64,000 bases of DNA from Paramecium pentaurelia. Lineage: Eukaryota; Ciliophora; Oligohymenophorea; Peniculida; Parameciidae. The position numbers were made by a program, and so were the translations under genes. Where the stretch lies: positions 135,197-199,196 of the forward strand of contig CAJJDO010000092.1 in assembly GCA_905183005.1 (NCBI GenBank). The letters are read 5' to 3'. The notes under the pieces are model-generated. The model saw only the letters and a program-made list of their open reading frames with translations, was not told the origin of the DNA and searched no databases. This document shows positions 11,744-23,890 of the stretch, one piece after another (position 1 is the stretch's first letter; every line of letters begins with the position of its first letter).

Positions 11744-13542
11744 ATGTTTGTGAATACAATTACGTTATTGATTTCTTTCATATTTATATATTCATTAGGA
11801 CATGTATACATGACCAGAGTTACATATATAAATAAGGGGAATGTGGAAATAGTAATTGGTTTCTTGAATCAGTTTATATCATAAAATTATTATTCTCCTG
11901 AAGCATTTACCAAAGAAGTAAATATCAATTCAATTTTAAGTTTAATACCATTCTTGTTTAGCCTTAACATGATTATTGCATTAAATCAGATACTTATAAA
12001 TACTACCATCCAGAAGTTATTATGAATGATACATATACCTTTAGAGAATATAGAGGTGTTGTAAAAGATGCATTATAATAATATTTTTTTGATGTCTTGC
12101 CTAACGTTTATCTCCATAGAAAAAATAAAGACAGTATGTTTCCTAATTATTGAAGAACCTCATTTATTTAAACTACCACTCAAACTTACATTACCATTTA
12201 CTTATTATGATTAATTGATCCATTAATTTAAGGTTGGATAATGTAATAATATAATTAACTATAGAATCTTTATGCTTATTTTAAAATTATAATCATTTAC
12301 CTTAAAGATCATCCTTATCTCATAAAAATAGATTGATGACAAATTAAATGAACTATTTGCGTGTTCTGCGTCAAAATGGTGTTGATGCAGATTGTATAGT
12401 ATCCATTTTTATTTTAATATAAGGCTAATGCAACCTATTTACCTAAAACATATAGATTATTCAATGAGAATGAATGTTTGTAGTTTTTTACATACATAAA
12501 TTCACAATAATATGAAGATAAAATTAAAACAGATGGCCCTTAATTTATTATAAAAATGGGAAAGGAAGTACATAGAGGTCGTGGGATTAATATGTTATTT
12601 TCTTAAGAGAAAGAAGAATTAAATAAGAAATTTGATAAAGGAGAATTATGTGGTTCAGTAAAAACATTTAAAGTGGCTTAATAATATATTGGAAATCCTC
12701 TTTTGTATAAAGGACATAAGATTGAATTCAGAGTGTATTGGATTTTGGCATCCACTAATCCTATTATTGCATATGCTTATGATAAAACTTTAATTCGTAG
12801 ATGTATATATCCTTTTGATAAATTTTCTCTATTAAAGGGGGCTCATGTGTGTAATACAGCTATAGTAAAAAGTACTTTGAAGAAAATGTAGAATGAAGAT
12901 GATGATGATAATGATAGTGATGAAAATGATGATGATGATAATAATGATGAAATAAATAGTTAGGAAGATACCTTATTTATAGATTGGAAATTAGATCATT
13001 TATAGGATATCTTATTGAAAGAAGGTAAAATTTAGAACAAAGAATGGTTATAAAATGAATTATTACCTAAAGTGGATAGGATGATTATTCATGCAATCAG
13101 AAGCACTCAGCACACATTTGCAAAAGATAGTAAATTAGGAGAATTCTTTGCAGCAGATTTCTTATTAACTGATGAATTGGATCTCCATATTATGGAAATT
13201 AACTATAATCCATAGACTCTAAATACAACTGAATCTAGAAGATAACAGCATTTTAAGATGGTTTATGATATGGTAGATATTTCAAATGCATATTTGAGAA
13301 GCAGATATATGAGGTTTCAAAGAATAGTTGAGAAATTACTTAAAGAGTTGGAAGAAAAGAAGTAGAAGGTGAAGGATTTGATTACAAATTAGATTGGATA
13401 AGAGATTCATAAAGCATATGTAGATAGATTGGAATAAGGAATAAGTATTAGTTCAAATAATTTGTTTCGATTGTTGATGGATGAGAATTTAGAAGGAACT
13501 AAAATTTATAAGGATCTTATTTAAGAAAAGTGTTTAGTATGA
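11744..13542 (+). CDS. Tubulin tyrosine ligase-like (TTLL) protein with hydrophobic N-terminus
   Basis: ATP-grasp ligase of the TTLL family, which adds Glu or Gly side chains to tubulin or related proteins. About 561-568 aa. Introns at 11918-11940, 12134-12155, 12243-12264 and 12399-12423 restore one frame, and three of the four end in AAG; 11852-11872 is an optional 21-nt intron. Motifs: KMGKEVHRGRGI, VAQQYIGNPLLYKGHKIEFR, AYAYDKTLIRR, HVCNTA in the HLTN place, and HIMEINYNPQ near the end. The usual Lys-x-Asp-x-Arg is K-I-E-F-R here. An Asp/Asn-rich acidic insert (GAT repeats at about 12895-12960) sits in the C-terminal half. The first 20 residues (MFVNTITLLISFIFIYSLGH) resemble a signal peptide or membrane anchor, odd for a tubulin modifier. 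Substrate cannot be told. Confidence 0.75.
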
Positions 13543-13589
13543 AAGAGATTTTATAAAAATATATTTCAAATTAAATATTATATATAAAA

Positions 13590-14054
13590 ATGAGTTTTCC
13601 AAATTAAGATTATTTAACAATGATCAAAAACAAATAGTAACAATAGCAATAGTCACCATTATAATAATAATTTTGTTATCCAATGATGTAAAATATTGTT
13701 AGAATTTAAAGGTCTCCTTAACCTTGGAATTATTGGATGATGTAGCAACAATATTAGTAAATTCCTTAGATGTAGATATCTCCTATATTGTCCTAATAGC
13801 AAATGATGTCTCCAATCTCACCTTTAAATGTATCAATGATTCCTCCTTAATTTTTGTTGCAACCTCAGTAAAATTAAAGTAAATTATCTACTTCCCAATC
13901 TTAACCACTCTAAAATAAACAATATGTGGAAGTAAATGGGACCAAAGTGAAAATGTTTATGAAATTAATCAAAGATGATGATGATATGTTGGATTATGAT
14001 GAAATAAAAAGAGAAAAATTAAAAAAAGTCAATTTGACAAATAAAAGGAAATGA
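13590..14054 (+). CDS. Small Gln/Met/Pro-rich protein, unknown function
   Basis: Intronless, 154 aa, starting MSFPNQDYLTMIKNKQQQQQ. The first two thirds are low-complexity, rich in Gln, Met, Pro and Ser; most Gln codons are TAA/TAG. The last 45 residues change character to charged and ordered-looking (YVEVNGTKVKMFMKLIKDDD, ending NLTNKRK). No domain recognised. It lies 47 nt after the TTLL stop and 74 nt before the next kinase, all on the same strand. The charged tail is the best candidate for a conserved part. Confidence 0.6.
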
Positions 14055-14128
14055 ATTTTTTCCTTTATGAAAATAATTAATTTATTCACTTACCGTTGAA
14101 ATTAAAAATTAAAAATATACAATTTATT

Positions 14129-16020
14129 ATGCTTGTCTAACAGCAATAAAGATAGATGCCTGCTACACCCATTCCAGGCAATGCACGCAAAGTTATAGAG
14201 AATTTCAGTTATGCCCTATCAGATGCTATCGGAAAAGGCTTTAGTTCCATTGTATACAAAGGGAGAAATGATGAAACCAATGAGGTTGTCGCCATTAAAG
14301 TCATTGATAAAAAAGGACTTAAGACTCCTCTACATTATCAACTCTTGAGATCTGAAGTTGAAGCTTTATCCTAACTCAATTCTCCAAATATCATGAGATT
14401 ATATAAGGTTTACTACACTGAAAATAATACATATCTAATCACTGAATTTTGTGATTCAGGTGACTTAGGATAATTGGTAACTAAAACTGGAATTTAAAAA
14501 GAATAGAATATGCAAAAAGTATTCTATGGTATCATACAAGGTTACAAATAAATGAAATAAAGGGGTATCTTAATTAATCTATTTAATTAGGTATTGTACA
14601 TAGAGATCTTAAACCAGCCAATATTCTACTTAAAGGATCAGTTCCAAAAATAGCAGACTTTGGATTTGCAACAACTCCTCAAACTGTTCTAACCATGCCT
14701 AATGTTAATGTTGGATCCCCTTTATATATGAGTCCTTAGGCATTCAAAAACAGATATTCAGAAAAATCTGATATTTGGGCTTTGGGTGTAAGTCTATATG
14801 AATTATTATTTGGGCAAGTTCCCTGGTAAGCAGGAAGTGAGAGAGAATTAGCCTAAAGAATGGCCACTGTGCCAGTGCATTTTCCAGGTCATATATCAGA
14901 TGAATGCAAGGATTTTATTTACAGATGTTTGATAGTAGATGAAAGTAGAAGAGCCACAGTTGAAGAATTGGAAAGCCATATATGGTTGTCAAAATAAGAA
15001 CTCTAACCTATTAAAGGAAATGGATTCTCTAGTATGTTTAGGAGTAATCAATAAAGCAATCAACAATAACTCTTATAGAATAATACTGTTGCAACTCCTT
15101 TGGGAGATACTCAAAATAAATAATCTATTTAATTTCAAACAAGGGAATCCAATTATGGTAAAGAGAATGCTATAATTGTTAAACAGTCATAATAATCTAT
15201 CATGTAGTAACCATTAAAATCAATCAAAAGAGTCTAGGAGTCAAGGAAGGAATCTTAAATCAGTTAATAGATGAATCAAGAATATTCAAATCAAAGGGAG
15301 GAAGAATATTGGAGTGAATCTAAAAAGAATGATTACATCATTTTAGCTTAGCTAAATTTCTGTAGATATCTGTATAGGGTTTCTGCTTTAATGGATAAAC
15401 ATCGATTTGTTCAAACTCCTTATTTGAGAGAAAAACTTATGTTTTTAGTGAATAAGAATATCATGATTAAATTAAATTGTTTAAATGAAGTTATGTAAGG
15501 ACAAAATACTCTAGGATTAGAAAAGTTTTAGTAATATGTATAAAATCCTTAATATACAAAATTATGTACAGCAATTCATCAATATAATCAAAAATACACT
15601 CTTTAATTTAATACTGTTTGGTTGTCTCTCTAGAATCCAGATTAAAAATCATAATTAGCAATGGATAAAAAATTTGATGCTGTTTTTGATGAAAATTTTA
15701 CTGAATATGAATCGTTCTATATAATTTTGAATTCTATCTTAAGAAATGCAATAAAAGAGATTGAATATTCACTCGAATCCAAAATAATAGTTTAAGATAC
15801 TTAATAATTATTACCTATTGATATAGAAGGAGGTGTAATTCTACTTGATTATTTAATCACATACTTTTAGTTGGCTACTCTAATCTAAGAATGTTTTGAG
15901 AATCCTTATGAATTTGCTGTTGATTCTAAAATTGAATAAATTGCAGATGGCAAACCAGTCCGATTAACTTATGGCCATTACATTGAAATAAGAAATAAAA
16001 TAAAATAACTTGATATCTGA
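14129..16020 (+). CDS. ULK/Unc-51-like serine/threonine protein kinase
   Basis: Predicted 621 aa, one intron (14565-14590). The N-terminal kinase domain shows IGKGFSSIVYKG, VVAIKVIDKKGL, SEVEALSQLNSPNIMRLY, IVHRDLKPANILL, KIADFGFAT and GSPLYMSPQAF, with Lys, HRD and DFG intact. The layout (short Gly loop, DFGFA, GSPLYMSP) resembles ULK/ATG1 and Fused kinases. The APE-box glutamate is replaced by Gln, encoded TAG, a one-base change from GAG. After a Ser/Gln/Asn linker comes an approximately 250-residue helical C-terminal region similar in placement to the MIT/EAT region of ULK kinases. An in-frame ATG at 14156 gives a 9-residue shorter alternative start. Roles in autophagy or in ciliary signalling are both possible. 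Confidence 0.7.
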
Positions 16021-16066
16021 TTTATATGTAAAAATATTATTATTATTATTAATATTATAAAATTTA

Positions 16067-16407
16067 ATGACTGAATTTGATGTCATTTTAGTACCAACAG
16101 AGGAAGCTTTTCATTTATTAAATTTTCCAATCACTCACATGAATGAATTTGAATCTGTTTATTAAATTGATAAAATTAATTACAAACCAATATCAACACA
16201 TATCGAATTACTTTATGCAAATAAGAGCTAAGGAGATTAGAGATTAGAAGAAAAAGTTAAATTTAATTCGTAGATTATTAATAATCGCACATATTATGCA
16301 TTGACAAAATTAGATGAGCATAATAAGAAAATATATCTTTATGTTATAACTAACTTTTAAAATATGCGTGTTTAAACAACCAAAGATGTTGAAGTTTAAC
16401 CATAACC

Positions 16408-16438
<31 letters not shown>

Positions 16439-16606
16439 TAATAAAACTTATAGAAGAAATATTATAAACATTATTAAGAAATTAAATCCAAAGAGACAAC
16501 AGTTGAATTAAAGCTATAAAATTTGAATTTAGAGATTCCAAAAAATATACAATCATCTAAGTAGATGTCCTCTGATGAATATATCAAATATATTTTCGAT
16601 AATTGA
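16067..16606 (+). CDS. Poly-Q-containing protein, unknown function
   Basis: Intronless, 179 aa (MTEFDVILVPTEEAFHLLNF). The N-terminal 110 residues look globular with alternating strands and helices (TYYALTKLDEHNKKIYLYVI). They are followed by a pure TAA-encoded Gln tract (about 16410-16445) and a charged helical tail. I recognise no family. It lies 46 nt after the ULK-like kinase stop and 38 nt before CEP104, in one tight same-strand run. Confidence 0.65.
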
Positions 16607-16644
16607 TATTGATTTTATTTTCAATAAATATTTATAATTTTTAT

Positions 16645-18792
16645 ATGAAAGGAGTTTCTAAATTGAAATATAGGATTGTGTATTGTTCAGGTGAAGATTA
16701 AGACTATCCTGTGACTGAATTGCTCACTTAATCACCATAAAGCAGAGGTTGGCAAGCACCTAAATATTGTGAATATCCACAAGAAATAGCAATTTAATTT
16801 GTTAGTGCTGCAAGAGTTAGATAAGTTTAATTCTTATCTCATCATTGCAAGATATCTACAAAAGTATCATATATTAAGATTTAGATTGAATTGTATGTTC
16901 ATATGCCAGATAAGAATGTACCTCCACAATATAATCAAATCAAATATAAGAAATTAGGATATTTATCTCTTGATTCCAATGAGAGAGGAGGATATCAGGC
17001 AAGAGAATTAAAAAGTGTATATATTGACACCCCATGTCTATTCATGAAATTTGTATTTCAAAAATGCTACGTGAACAAATTTAATCTCTTCAATTAAATT
17101 GGTGTAATTGCTTTATCTGTGTTTGGTGAACCTCTCGATTCCCCTCCTGGGTATGGATAGATGAAATAAAAAGAATTTTATAATGAAATTTAATTTGAAA
17201 CACAATTCGATTAAAATACACTAGAAAGATTGCGATTATTAGAGGAAGCAAAGGATAAAGGTATTTCTAAATTAAAAATAATTAGCTGTGTCAAGGGAAG
17301 ATTTCATGGAAGCAAAGAGAATAAAAGAGGCTATAGAAAGATTAAAGTAAATAGGAGTTCAATTAAGAACATTGGAAGAGAGAAAGGCAGTGGCGATATA
17401 GAATGAAGACTATGATTCAGCTAGTATTATCAAATAAGAAATAGAAAAGTTAAGGAATGCTGTAGCTCCAGATTCTATGATAAGAAGACCAGATAGTGCA
17501 GTAATATTAAATAATTAATTTAGTAATATTAATAATAACCTGTTTATTAACCATAATAATAATTCTAATAATAATAATAATAATAATACTATTAATAATA
17601 ATAATAATATTAACCACCACCTGTTTAGTCTTAAATGGCTTTTGTTCCTCCTTATTAAGCACCTCCACCATAAATGCCAATATAAGGTGATGAAATGATT
17701 TCATAATCATAATTTGAAGAACAAAGAGCAGATCCATCATAAATGAAACAAAAAAGAGTAGCAAAAGAACTCAATTAACATCATGAAGATATGGTTGTAC
17801 CAGCTGCCTTAAGAAAGTAAAACAATAACTAATATCCTGATGATGATAAATAATAATAATAATAATGTATGATCAATTTTTAATTAAAGATACAACTGAA
17901 CCATTAACAGGAGACAGTCTATAAAAAGCTGAACCATTAATACCTATTTTGACAGAGGAATTCTGTTAAAAAATATTTAGTAAATAATGGGGAGCTAGAG
18001 AAGATGGATTAAAATGGCTTGAAGATTAGATAGGTAGACCAACTTAAGTCAATTCTTAGGATCCATCTATTTTCTTTTTAAGTTCAATAGCATCTATAAA
18101 TTATACTCTGGGTGATAAAGTTGCAGCTGTTTCAATAAGAAGTTTAAGTGTATTACAATCTTTACTTGCAAAATATCCAAAAATAAAAATAAATAAAAGT
18201 GCTGAATTCAATGAACATATTGATGGAATTTTATAGTCTTTGATGGAAAAGCTAGGAGAATAAAGAAAGGAATCAGCTGAGAATGCATTCTTGTAAATGG
18301 CTGATCATCCATCTGTTGGTCCTGCCATTTGTGTTTAACATTTAATTAAAGGATTTGTTGGAAAGTCTAAATTATAAAGCTCAACTAAGCATATTGTAGG
18401 GAGATTAGCAATGTTGACAGAATTAGTAAAGAAATATGAAATCAATAATGCTAATATGCCCTATTAACCAATTGTTGATTTTGCTGTAAAATTGTTGGAC
18501 GATAAAGTATACTCTTATTAAATTGCTTTAGAATGAACCAATTAGAACGTAAGCCATCTTACTCTTGGTAGAAGTGTATAAATTTACTGGAAATAGACTT
18601 AAACAATCTTTGACAAATGTCAGATAAGCTCAATTAGATGTTTTAGAAGATTTCTTTAATAAAATTGATGGAGGTGGAGATTTTGATGATCAACCATAAA
18701 TCAATTAATAAAGAGCAATTATTCAAACTAATATTGAATCTTAAGGAGCCAAGAAAGGAAATCAAAATTAGACATAGAATTAAAAACCATAG

Positions 18793-18823
<31 letters not shown>

Positions 18824-19240
18824 AATAAATTGATTAATAAAATACAACAAAATGTGAATTTTGTGATAAAGTTGATCCATCATTTAAAAATACAGATTAT
18901 TCAGATAAGCATCTTTGGTCAGAATGTCCTATGTTAGTCACTTGTTCATAATGTGGATAAGTAATTGAGATAGCTGAATTAACAAACCATTTGTTGAGTG
19001 AATGTGATCATAAAAGAAAATTTAAGAGATGCCCCAAATGTAAAGAGGCTATTCTTTTGAGTGGTTATGATAAGTAATTAATTTATAAAACTTAGACATT
19101 TAGAAGATTGCAGAGGCAGAAATGATAATACAACAGTGAGATGTCCTTTATGTCATTAAGATTTGAAATTAGAGAAGAATACATGGAAAAATCATTTAAT
19201 CAAATAAGGATGTCTAAATAATGAAAGAACTGCAGGTTGA
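16645..19240 (+). CDS. CEP104: Centrosomal/ciliary tip protein CEP104
   Basis: Predicted 825 aa after introns 17261-17285, 17501-17523, 17867-17889, 18507-18531 and 19074-19095; the codon count is exact. CEP104 binds microtubule ends at the ciliary tip and basal body and helps set cilium length. Domains in the expected order: N-terminal jelly-roll (GWQAPKYCEYPQEIAIQFV, KKLGYLSL, ARELKSVYIDTPCLFMKFVF, CYVNKFNLFNQIGVIAL); a coiled coil (RLRLLEEAKD, KAVAIQNEDYDSASI); a Gln/Asn/Pro linker; a TOG domain (WGAREDGLKWLEDQIG through KFTGNRLKQSLTNVRQAQLD); and C-terminal zinc fingers with repeated C-x2-C/H-x-C pairs (CEFCDKVD, CPMLVTCSQCGQVIEI, RCPKCKEAI, RCPLCHQDL, NHLIKQGC). The linker carries TAA/AAT trinucleotide runs. 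Strong match to the animal CEP104 plan. Confidence 0.88.
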
Positions 19241-19759
19241 CATAATCATTCATCAATTCTATACTCAATATTATTAATTAAATTGTAAAATAATGTATTA
19301 TTTTAATTTTCAATTCCAAATTTAGTTGAAAAAATGTTTTAATTCCTTTAAAAAATTGATAAAATTATCAAAATATTTATGATGAAGAATAGATGATAGG
19401 TTTAAAGTTAACCATATTAGGTCAATTTATCAATAAAATTTTTTATGAGTTGTTTTTATGCATTAGCTTTTAATGAAATTATAGTTATTCTAAAGGAGTA
19501 TAATACTTTTAAATTGAATATTAATAACAAATGATAATGTTTATAGCAAATTACAAAATAAGGGGAATTTTTTTATCAATTAAACAAGAGATAGGTTTTT
19601 TAATGTACTTAAATTAATTAATTCATAATTCTTGTTTAGAAAGAAGAGAGAGTCATTAAGTAATGATATTTATAATAATTATACAATTACTAATTGTTTT
19701 TTAATCAATATATTTTAAAATTTTTTCTGTTCTTAATTAGTGATTTAATTAATTAACGA
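19241..19759. other. Intergenic, no gene seen
   Basis: AT-rich spacer after CEP104. No convincing reading frame, RNA gene or clear repeat was found on either strand. Confidence 0.5.
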
Positions 19760-20773
19760 ATGTATTAATATGTGGAGGGTGCCAAATTTATCCAACATCT
19801 CTAAAATTTGGATTGGAAAATAGGCTATGAATAATTGATAATAGGAGAATAATTAGCATAGGAATTATTAACTTCAACTAACATTAAAGGTGTCAATTTT
19901 AATGGAAATGAAATTGTGAAAGGCAATACATATCCAGTAGTTTATGAGGAATCATAATTAAATGATTCAATCATATAATTACTTGTTATAAATGGATAAA
20001 TTAGTATTTATGGACCCTCTTTGAATTTCTAAGTGATAGATCATTAGTTTTAATACATTTAGAATGAAGCATTTTAAAATCGATACAATTTGAGTTCTGG
20101 AACAATAAGTTTTGATGATAGATAAAGAATTATACTAAATTCTGAATAATTAGTAACAGGAATGTGGAATTGTGCTTCTATCTTTAATTTACCATAAAAT
20201 TAACAGTTTATTAACTGTCTTCTTAAATTTATAAATTAAATCACACAAAAGGGCAATAAGAGAATTAAATTTACTAAATAAGATTCCTTCATTCTAGTTA
20301 TTTTTGATGTATCAGCAACCTGTATATTGGTGTCATTAGGAGATCCAACACAGAAATTAATTTATAAGCCAAAAGTTTATAAATTATGGGAGAATTTCTT
20401 AAATAAGAACTCTTTTTCATCTGATCTTCAATTTTCAATTAATGAATATGATCAATTAGAAAGTTAGATATCAATTCTATAAAATGAATATTCTAGTATG
20501 TTAAAATTTTTATCAGAACCATCTACACATTTAATAGACAGTGTTCCAAATAAAACAAGTCTTTTAATATTATCAAAATCAAATCATCAAACAAATAATC
20601 ACAATTCAATGGCAAGTCATTAATTTTAAGGATTACTTTAAGTAAGTAGCCAAAAATTATTTACAGGAAGATCACATTTAGATACAAAAAGGGGATATCA
20701 TTTATCTGTAGGATAACTTTCAGAAAATTCATTTCTTTAAGATGCTCCTTTAATCAATTAAATTAATTAATGA
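19760..20773 (+). CDS. Unknown protein, 337 aa
   Basis: Intronless, MYQYVEGAKFIQHL to DAPLINQINQ. The first 200 residues look folded, with beta-rich stretches (LLVINGQISIYGPSLNFQVI, FTKQDSFILVIFDVSATCIL). A central helical part follows (EYDQLESQISILQNEYSSML), and the tail is Ser/Asn/Gln-rich and probably disordered. No signal peptide, TM segment or known motif. It precedes a WD40 gene on the same strand. I do not recognise the family. Confidence 0.65.
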
Positions 20774-20896
20774 TTTATAATTATTTTGATTTTTAATTAA
20801 TCAATATTTTATTTAATAATTCAATGTAGAAGTAAACTAAAATTAAAGTAAGGAAAATCATTATTACCAAACAATTTATAAATAATTGTTTAATCA

Positions 20897-21945
20897 ATGA
20901 ACAAGCAGATTAGTAATTAAGAAAAATTTATAATAGATGTATTTTCTGTGCTTACTAGATAATCTTATTTTATTCTATTTCTTGCGGTAAACTATTAAGA
21001 AATTTACCAATAGAATAATCAATTATACCTGATAATTATTATTTAAAGTAATCATAATTCTCATTAATTAAGAAACATAGTAATTACAAAGTAATTTGAT
21101 TCAAATAAATTAAGAATTTATGATATAACCACAGCTATGCTATTGAAAACTATTATGAAGAAGGATTTAAAGATTTCATGTTTAACTATAGATTCTAAAT
21201 AAACTCTATTGGCATTATCAGATTTTAAGGGCAAAATAAGTATAATTAACATTAAAAATGGATTATTGATTTCAAGTTATTATTAATAAATGGGTTGTGC
21301 TCATTATTTAAAATTCAATAATTCTGAAACTATTTTGTACTCTTATTCGAAATAATCTGCTTAAGTATTTTTTGTATACCTTATACTTAGGGATTTGATG
21401 TGATAAAGAAATAAATAGTTTGGTAAATTGAATTAAATACTAAGAGCCCTGAAATATATATTAATTAAAATGGTAGATATTGTTTAAGAACTTAAAATTG
21501 TATTGATCCTATAAAATAACAAACTTATATTCAAATTGAGAATTTAGAAACTTAGGATATATAAGGTTATTTTTGTAATATAGGAATTATTAAGGAGTTT
21601 TCAATATCGAATAATGGTAAATTTTAAATATATAATTGAAAGAAAAATACATATTGATTGTATCAGATCATATAATATAAGTCTATGACAGAGTATTATG
21701 TGATCTGATTTTATAATTGGAATTTAAAGATATAATTTTTAGAGCTGCTTTGTGTTATAATAGTGAATAAATACTTGTTACTAGCGAAAATTCAAATATA
21801 TAGTTTTAGTAATAGCTGATTTATAAGAAGTAATTTTTAAGGAGATTGTATACACACTATATCTGGCATACAAAATTTGTGGGTCGACATTTATTAGAAG
21901 AAATACATTACGTATAATAAAGGATAATATAGAGTTTAGTTTTGA
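20897..21945 (+). CDS. WD40-repeat protein, possibly RBBP5/Swd1-like
   Basis: About 324 aa using introns 21365-21390, 21617-21642 and 21809-21830 (the last two end in AAG), which give an exact codon count. WD-type blades: KLRIYDITTAMLLKTI, ISCLTIDSKQTLLALSDFKG, KISIINIKNGLLISSYYQ, YILIVSDHIIQVYD, AALCYNSEQILVTSENSNI and FQGDCIHTISGIQNLWVDIY. The stretch with IIQVYDR, followed by a blade ending just before the C-terminus, is reminiscent of RBBP5/Swd1 of the COMPASS histone H3K4 methyltransferase complex, but that is only a suggestion. The first 60 residues are uncertain: two further short introns could be removed there, and the start ATG is the first in this frame. Confidence 0.6.
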
Positions 21946-22174
21946 AATAATTCAAAAAAAAGATAAAGATGAAACTCTTTATAAAAAAAAATAATTTTTT
22001 AATTAAATTATTAAAATTCACAACCCATTCAAGTTTTTAAATAGTCTCAAATTAATTAGTTTATAATAATATAAAATAAACTAAATAATATCTTATAATG
22101 TGTAAAATATATTATTGTTAAATTTAAGAAAATAAAATTTATTGAATGAAATAGAATTTTTAATTAAATTAACA

Positions 22175-22208
22175 TTTACGTTAGTTCAAAGCTTTACGTT
22201 AATTCAAA
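22175..22208 (+). repeat. Two near-identical 16-nt direct repeats upstream of trichocyst matrix gene 1
   Basis: TTTACGTTAGTTCAAA (22175-22190) and TTTACGTTAATTCAAA (22193-22208) differ at one base and start 18 nt apart, about 75-107 nt before the ATG. They look like a duplicated cis-element; the binding factor is unknown. Confidence 0.45.
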
Positions 22209-22219
22209 ATAGAGTATTC

Positions 22220-22230
22220 CCGTTTTTAAA
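22220..22230 (+). promoter_or_regulatory. CCGTTTTTAAA element, 62 nt before ATG
   Basis: The same 11-mer CCGTTTTTAAA occurs upstream of the second trichocyst matrix paralog, at 28302-28312. Sharing of this element by two paralogs with otherwise diverged upstream DNA suggests a core promoter or co-regulation element. Confidence 0.45.
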
Positions 22231-22281
22231 GAATGTAGCTTCAAATACTAACCATACATCTAAAAAATTCAATAATATTAA

Positions 22282-23334
22282 ATGAAGGCAATATTAGGAT
22301 TGTTAGCCATTATTGTGTTAACATAAGCTGGATTTGTTTAAAAATATCCATTGAACTATTCTAATAAAAGAAATATTATGTCTATTATGACAGAAGTTGA
22401 AAGCAAATTACAAACTAGAAATCCTCTTGACACAATCAAAGGCATTTTGAATTCATTCAAATCAGAAGTTGCTTAAGAATAAGGAACTCATGATGAAGTT
22501 TATAATGCTTAAAAAACTGAATGTGATAGTGAAATCGATTACAGATCAAAAGAAGTTTAAGATGCCAATAGCATCCTTACAAGTGCTAATGGTATATTAA
22601 AAACAGCAAAAATTATCAAAGGTAAGACTAGTGCAACACTTGATGCTACTGAAGAAATTTTGAACACTGCAACCAGACATATTGAAATGATTAATTCAGC
22701 CAGAAAAGAAGATACTCAATCTTACAATAGAGCTGCTGTATCATTCAATGATGCAATTAATGCTATTGATGATTCAATTGATTTGGCTACAGCTTTAGCT
22801 AAGGGATAAGTTAGTTTAGCTTAAGTGGCTGAATTATCAACTAAATTATTGAAATCAGCTTTGGCAACCAAATTAATTTAAGAATTTAAATAACCAATGG
22901 CTGCTTTAGCTGCTATCACATAAGAAGAAGAGGCAGGTGCTGCTGAAAGACTTGTATAATTACTCCAAACTTTGAGAACTGCTGTTGAAACTGCTTGGAC
23001 AGACTATACAACTTAAAATTAATTAGGTCTTCAATAATTTATGAATCAAAAAGATTTATACAATGCTACTTAGGAAAGATTAGATAAAGCTAAATCAAGA
23101 TTGGTTGCAAAATTAGAAGCAACTGAAGGAGTTATATCAGTTTAAACTGCTGTTGCTCAAGCTGCCACTAATAGAAGATCAAGAAATCAAAATTTATTGG
23201 AAGATGCAAATGACTTATGTCATAGCTTTGATGTTGAATATGAAACAGTTACTGCAGGAAGAAGATAAGAATTAGTCTTAATAAATGAATTAGAGAGATT
23301 GGCCACTAGAAGAGCTGCTGAATAATAAATATGA
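22282..23334 (+). CDS. Trichocyst matrix protein (TMP) paralog 1
   Basis: Secretory protein that packs into the crystalline core of trichocysts, the dart-like exocytic organelles of Paramecium. Intronless, 350 aa. Signal peptide MKAILGLLAIIVLTQA, then a short pro-region with KYPLNYSNKRNIM before a long alpha-helical, coiled-coil body. Family marks: NPLDTIKGILNSFKSEVAQE, TECDSEIDYRSKEVQDA, ARKEDTQSYNRAAVSFNDAI and the C-terminal DLCHSFDVEYETVTAGRRQE. Cysteines are few and fixed. TMP precursors are cleaved in the secretory path into small acidic polypeptides; the segment boundaries are not obvious here. Its paralog at 28374 has exactly the same length. Expression of such genes is coordinated, in line with the shared upstream element. 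Confidence 0.85.
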
Positions 23335-23795
23335 TTTATTTTTCATTTAGTTTTTCATTCATAAGACTTTTACATTATTATATTTATAATTAATATGATG
23401 TTTGTTTTTTGATGAAAATTTATGTCATAAACTTTTGTAATTATCTCCTCCTTTTTCTTAATTTGATTCAAAATCTATTGAGAAACTAATAAAGATCTTT
23501 TTATCAAAATTTTTATTAGAAAATGTTTTGATAACTCCATTAAATCCTATTATTATTAATTTTTTAAATGAATAAGAGAACAATTTTTGTATATATATAA
23601 TTTAGAATAATGATCAATAATTCAATAACAATAATTAGCTCTTTTAAATTTCTTTAAATATAATAGCATTATTATTAAAAGATATAAAAATTGAGTAGAA
23701 TTTATAAGAATATTTATAATAATACTAAAAAGACTATAGATTTATTAAATGTAATACTTTTTTAATTATATAGAAATATATGAAATTATCTATAT
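23335..23795. other. Intergenic, uncertain open frame only
   Basis: AT-rich. A table-6 frame runs from about 23440 to 23840 (SPPFSQFDSKSIEKLIKIFL and onward) but has no ATG until its very end, and I found no intron that would give it one. I treat it as non-coding or a remnant. Confidence 0.4.
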
Positions 23796-23890
23796 CATTA
23801 ATTATAGTATATGATAATATTGAATAAAAGAATATTTGATGAAGTACATAAAAATTATGTTTAAAATAAAGATATAAATTATATTAATTA

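Larger units (their letters stand above)
21946..22281. promoter_or_regulatory. Upstream region of the first trichocyst matrix gene
   Basis: Non-coding region between the WD40 gene and the trichocyst matrix protein gene. It contains the two near-identical 16-nt direct repeats and the CCGTTTTTAAA element listed separately. The rest is plain AT-rich sequence. Confidence 0.4.

Noticed and set aside
17507..17764. Minus-strand Ile/Asn-rich frame
   Set aside because: Shadow of the Gln/Asn/Pro linker of CEP104, made by trinucleotide repeats.
23440..23842. Possible gene with SPPFSQFDSKSIEKLIKIFL
   Set aside because: No in-frame ATG near its beginning and no intron found that supplies one; with a single stop codon such open frames arise by chance.
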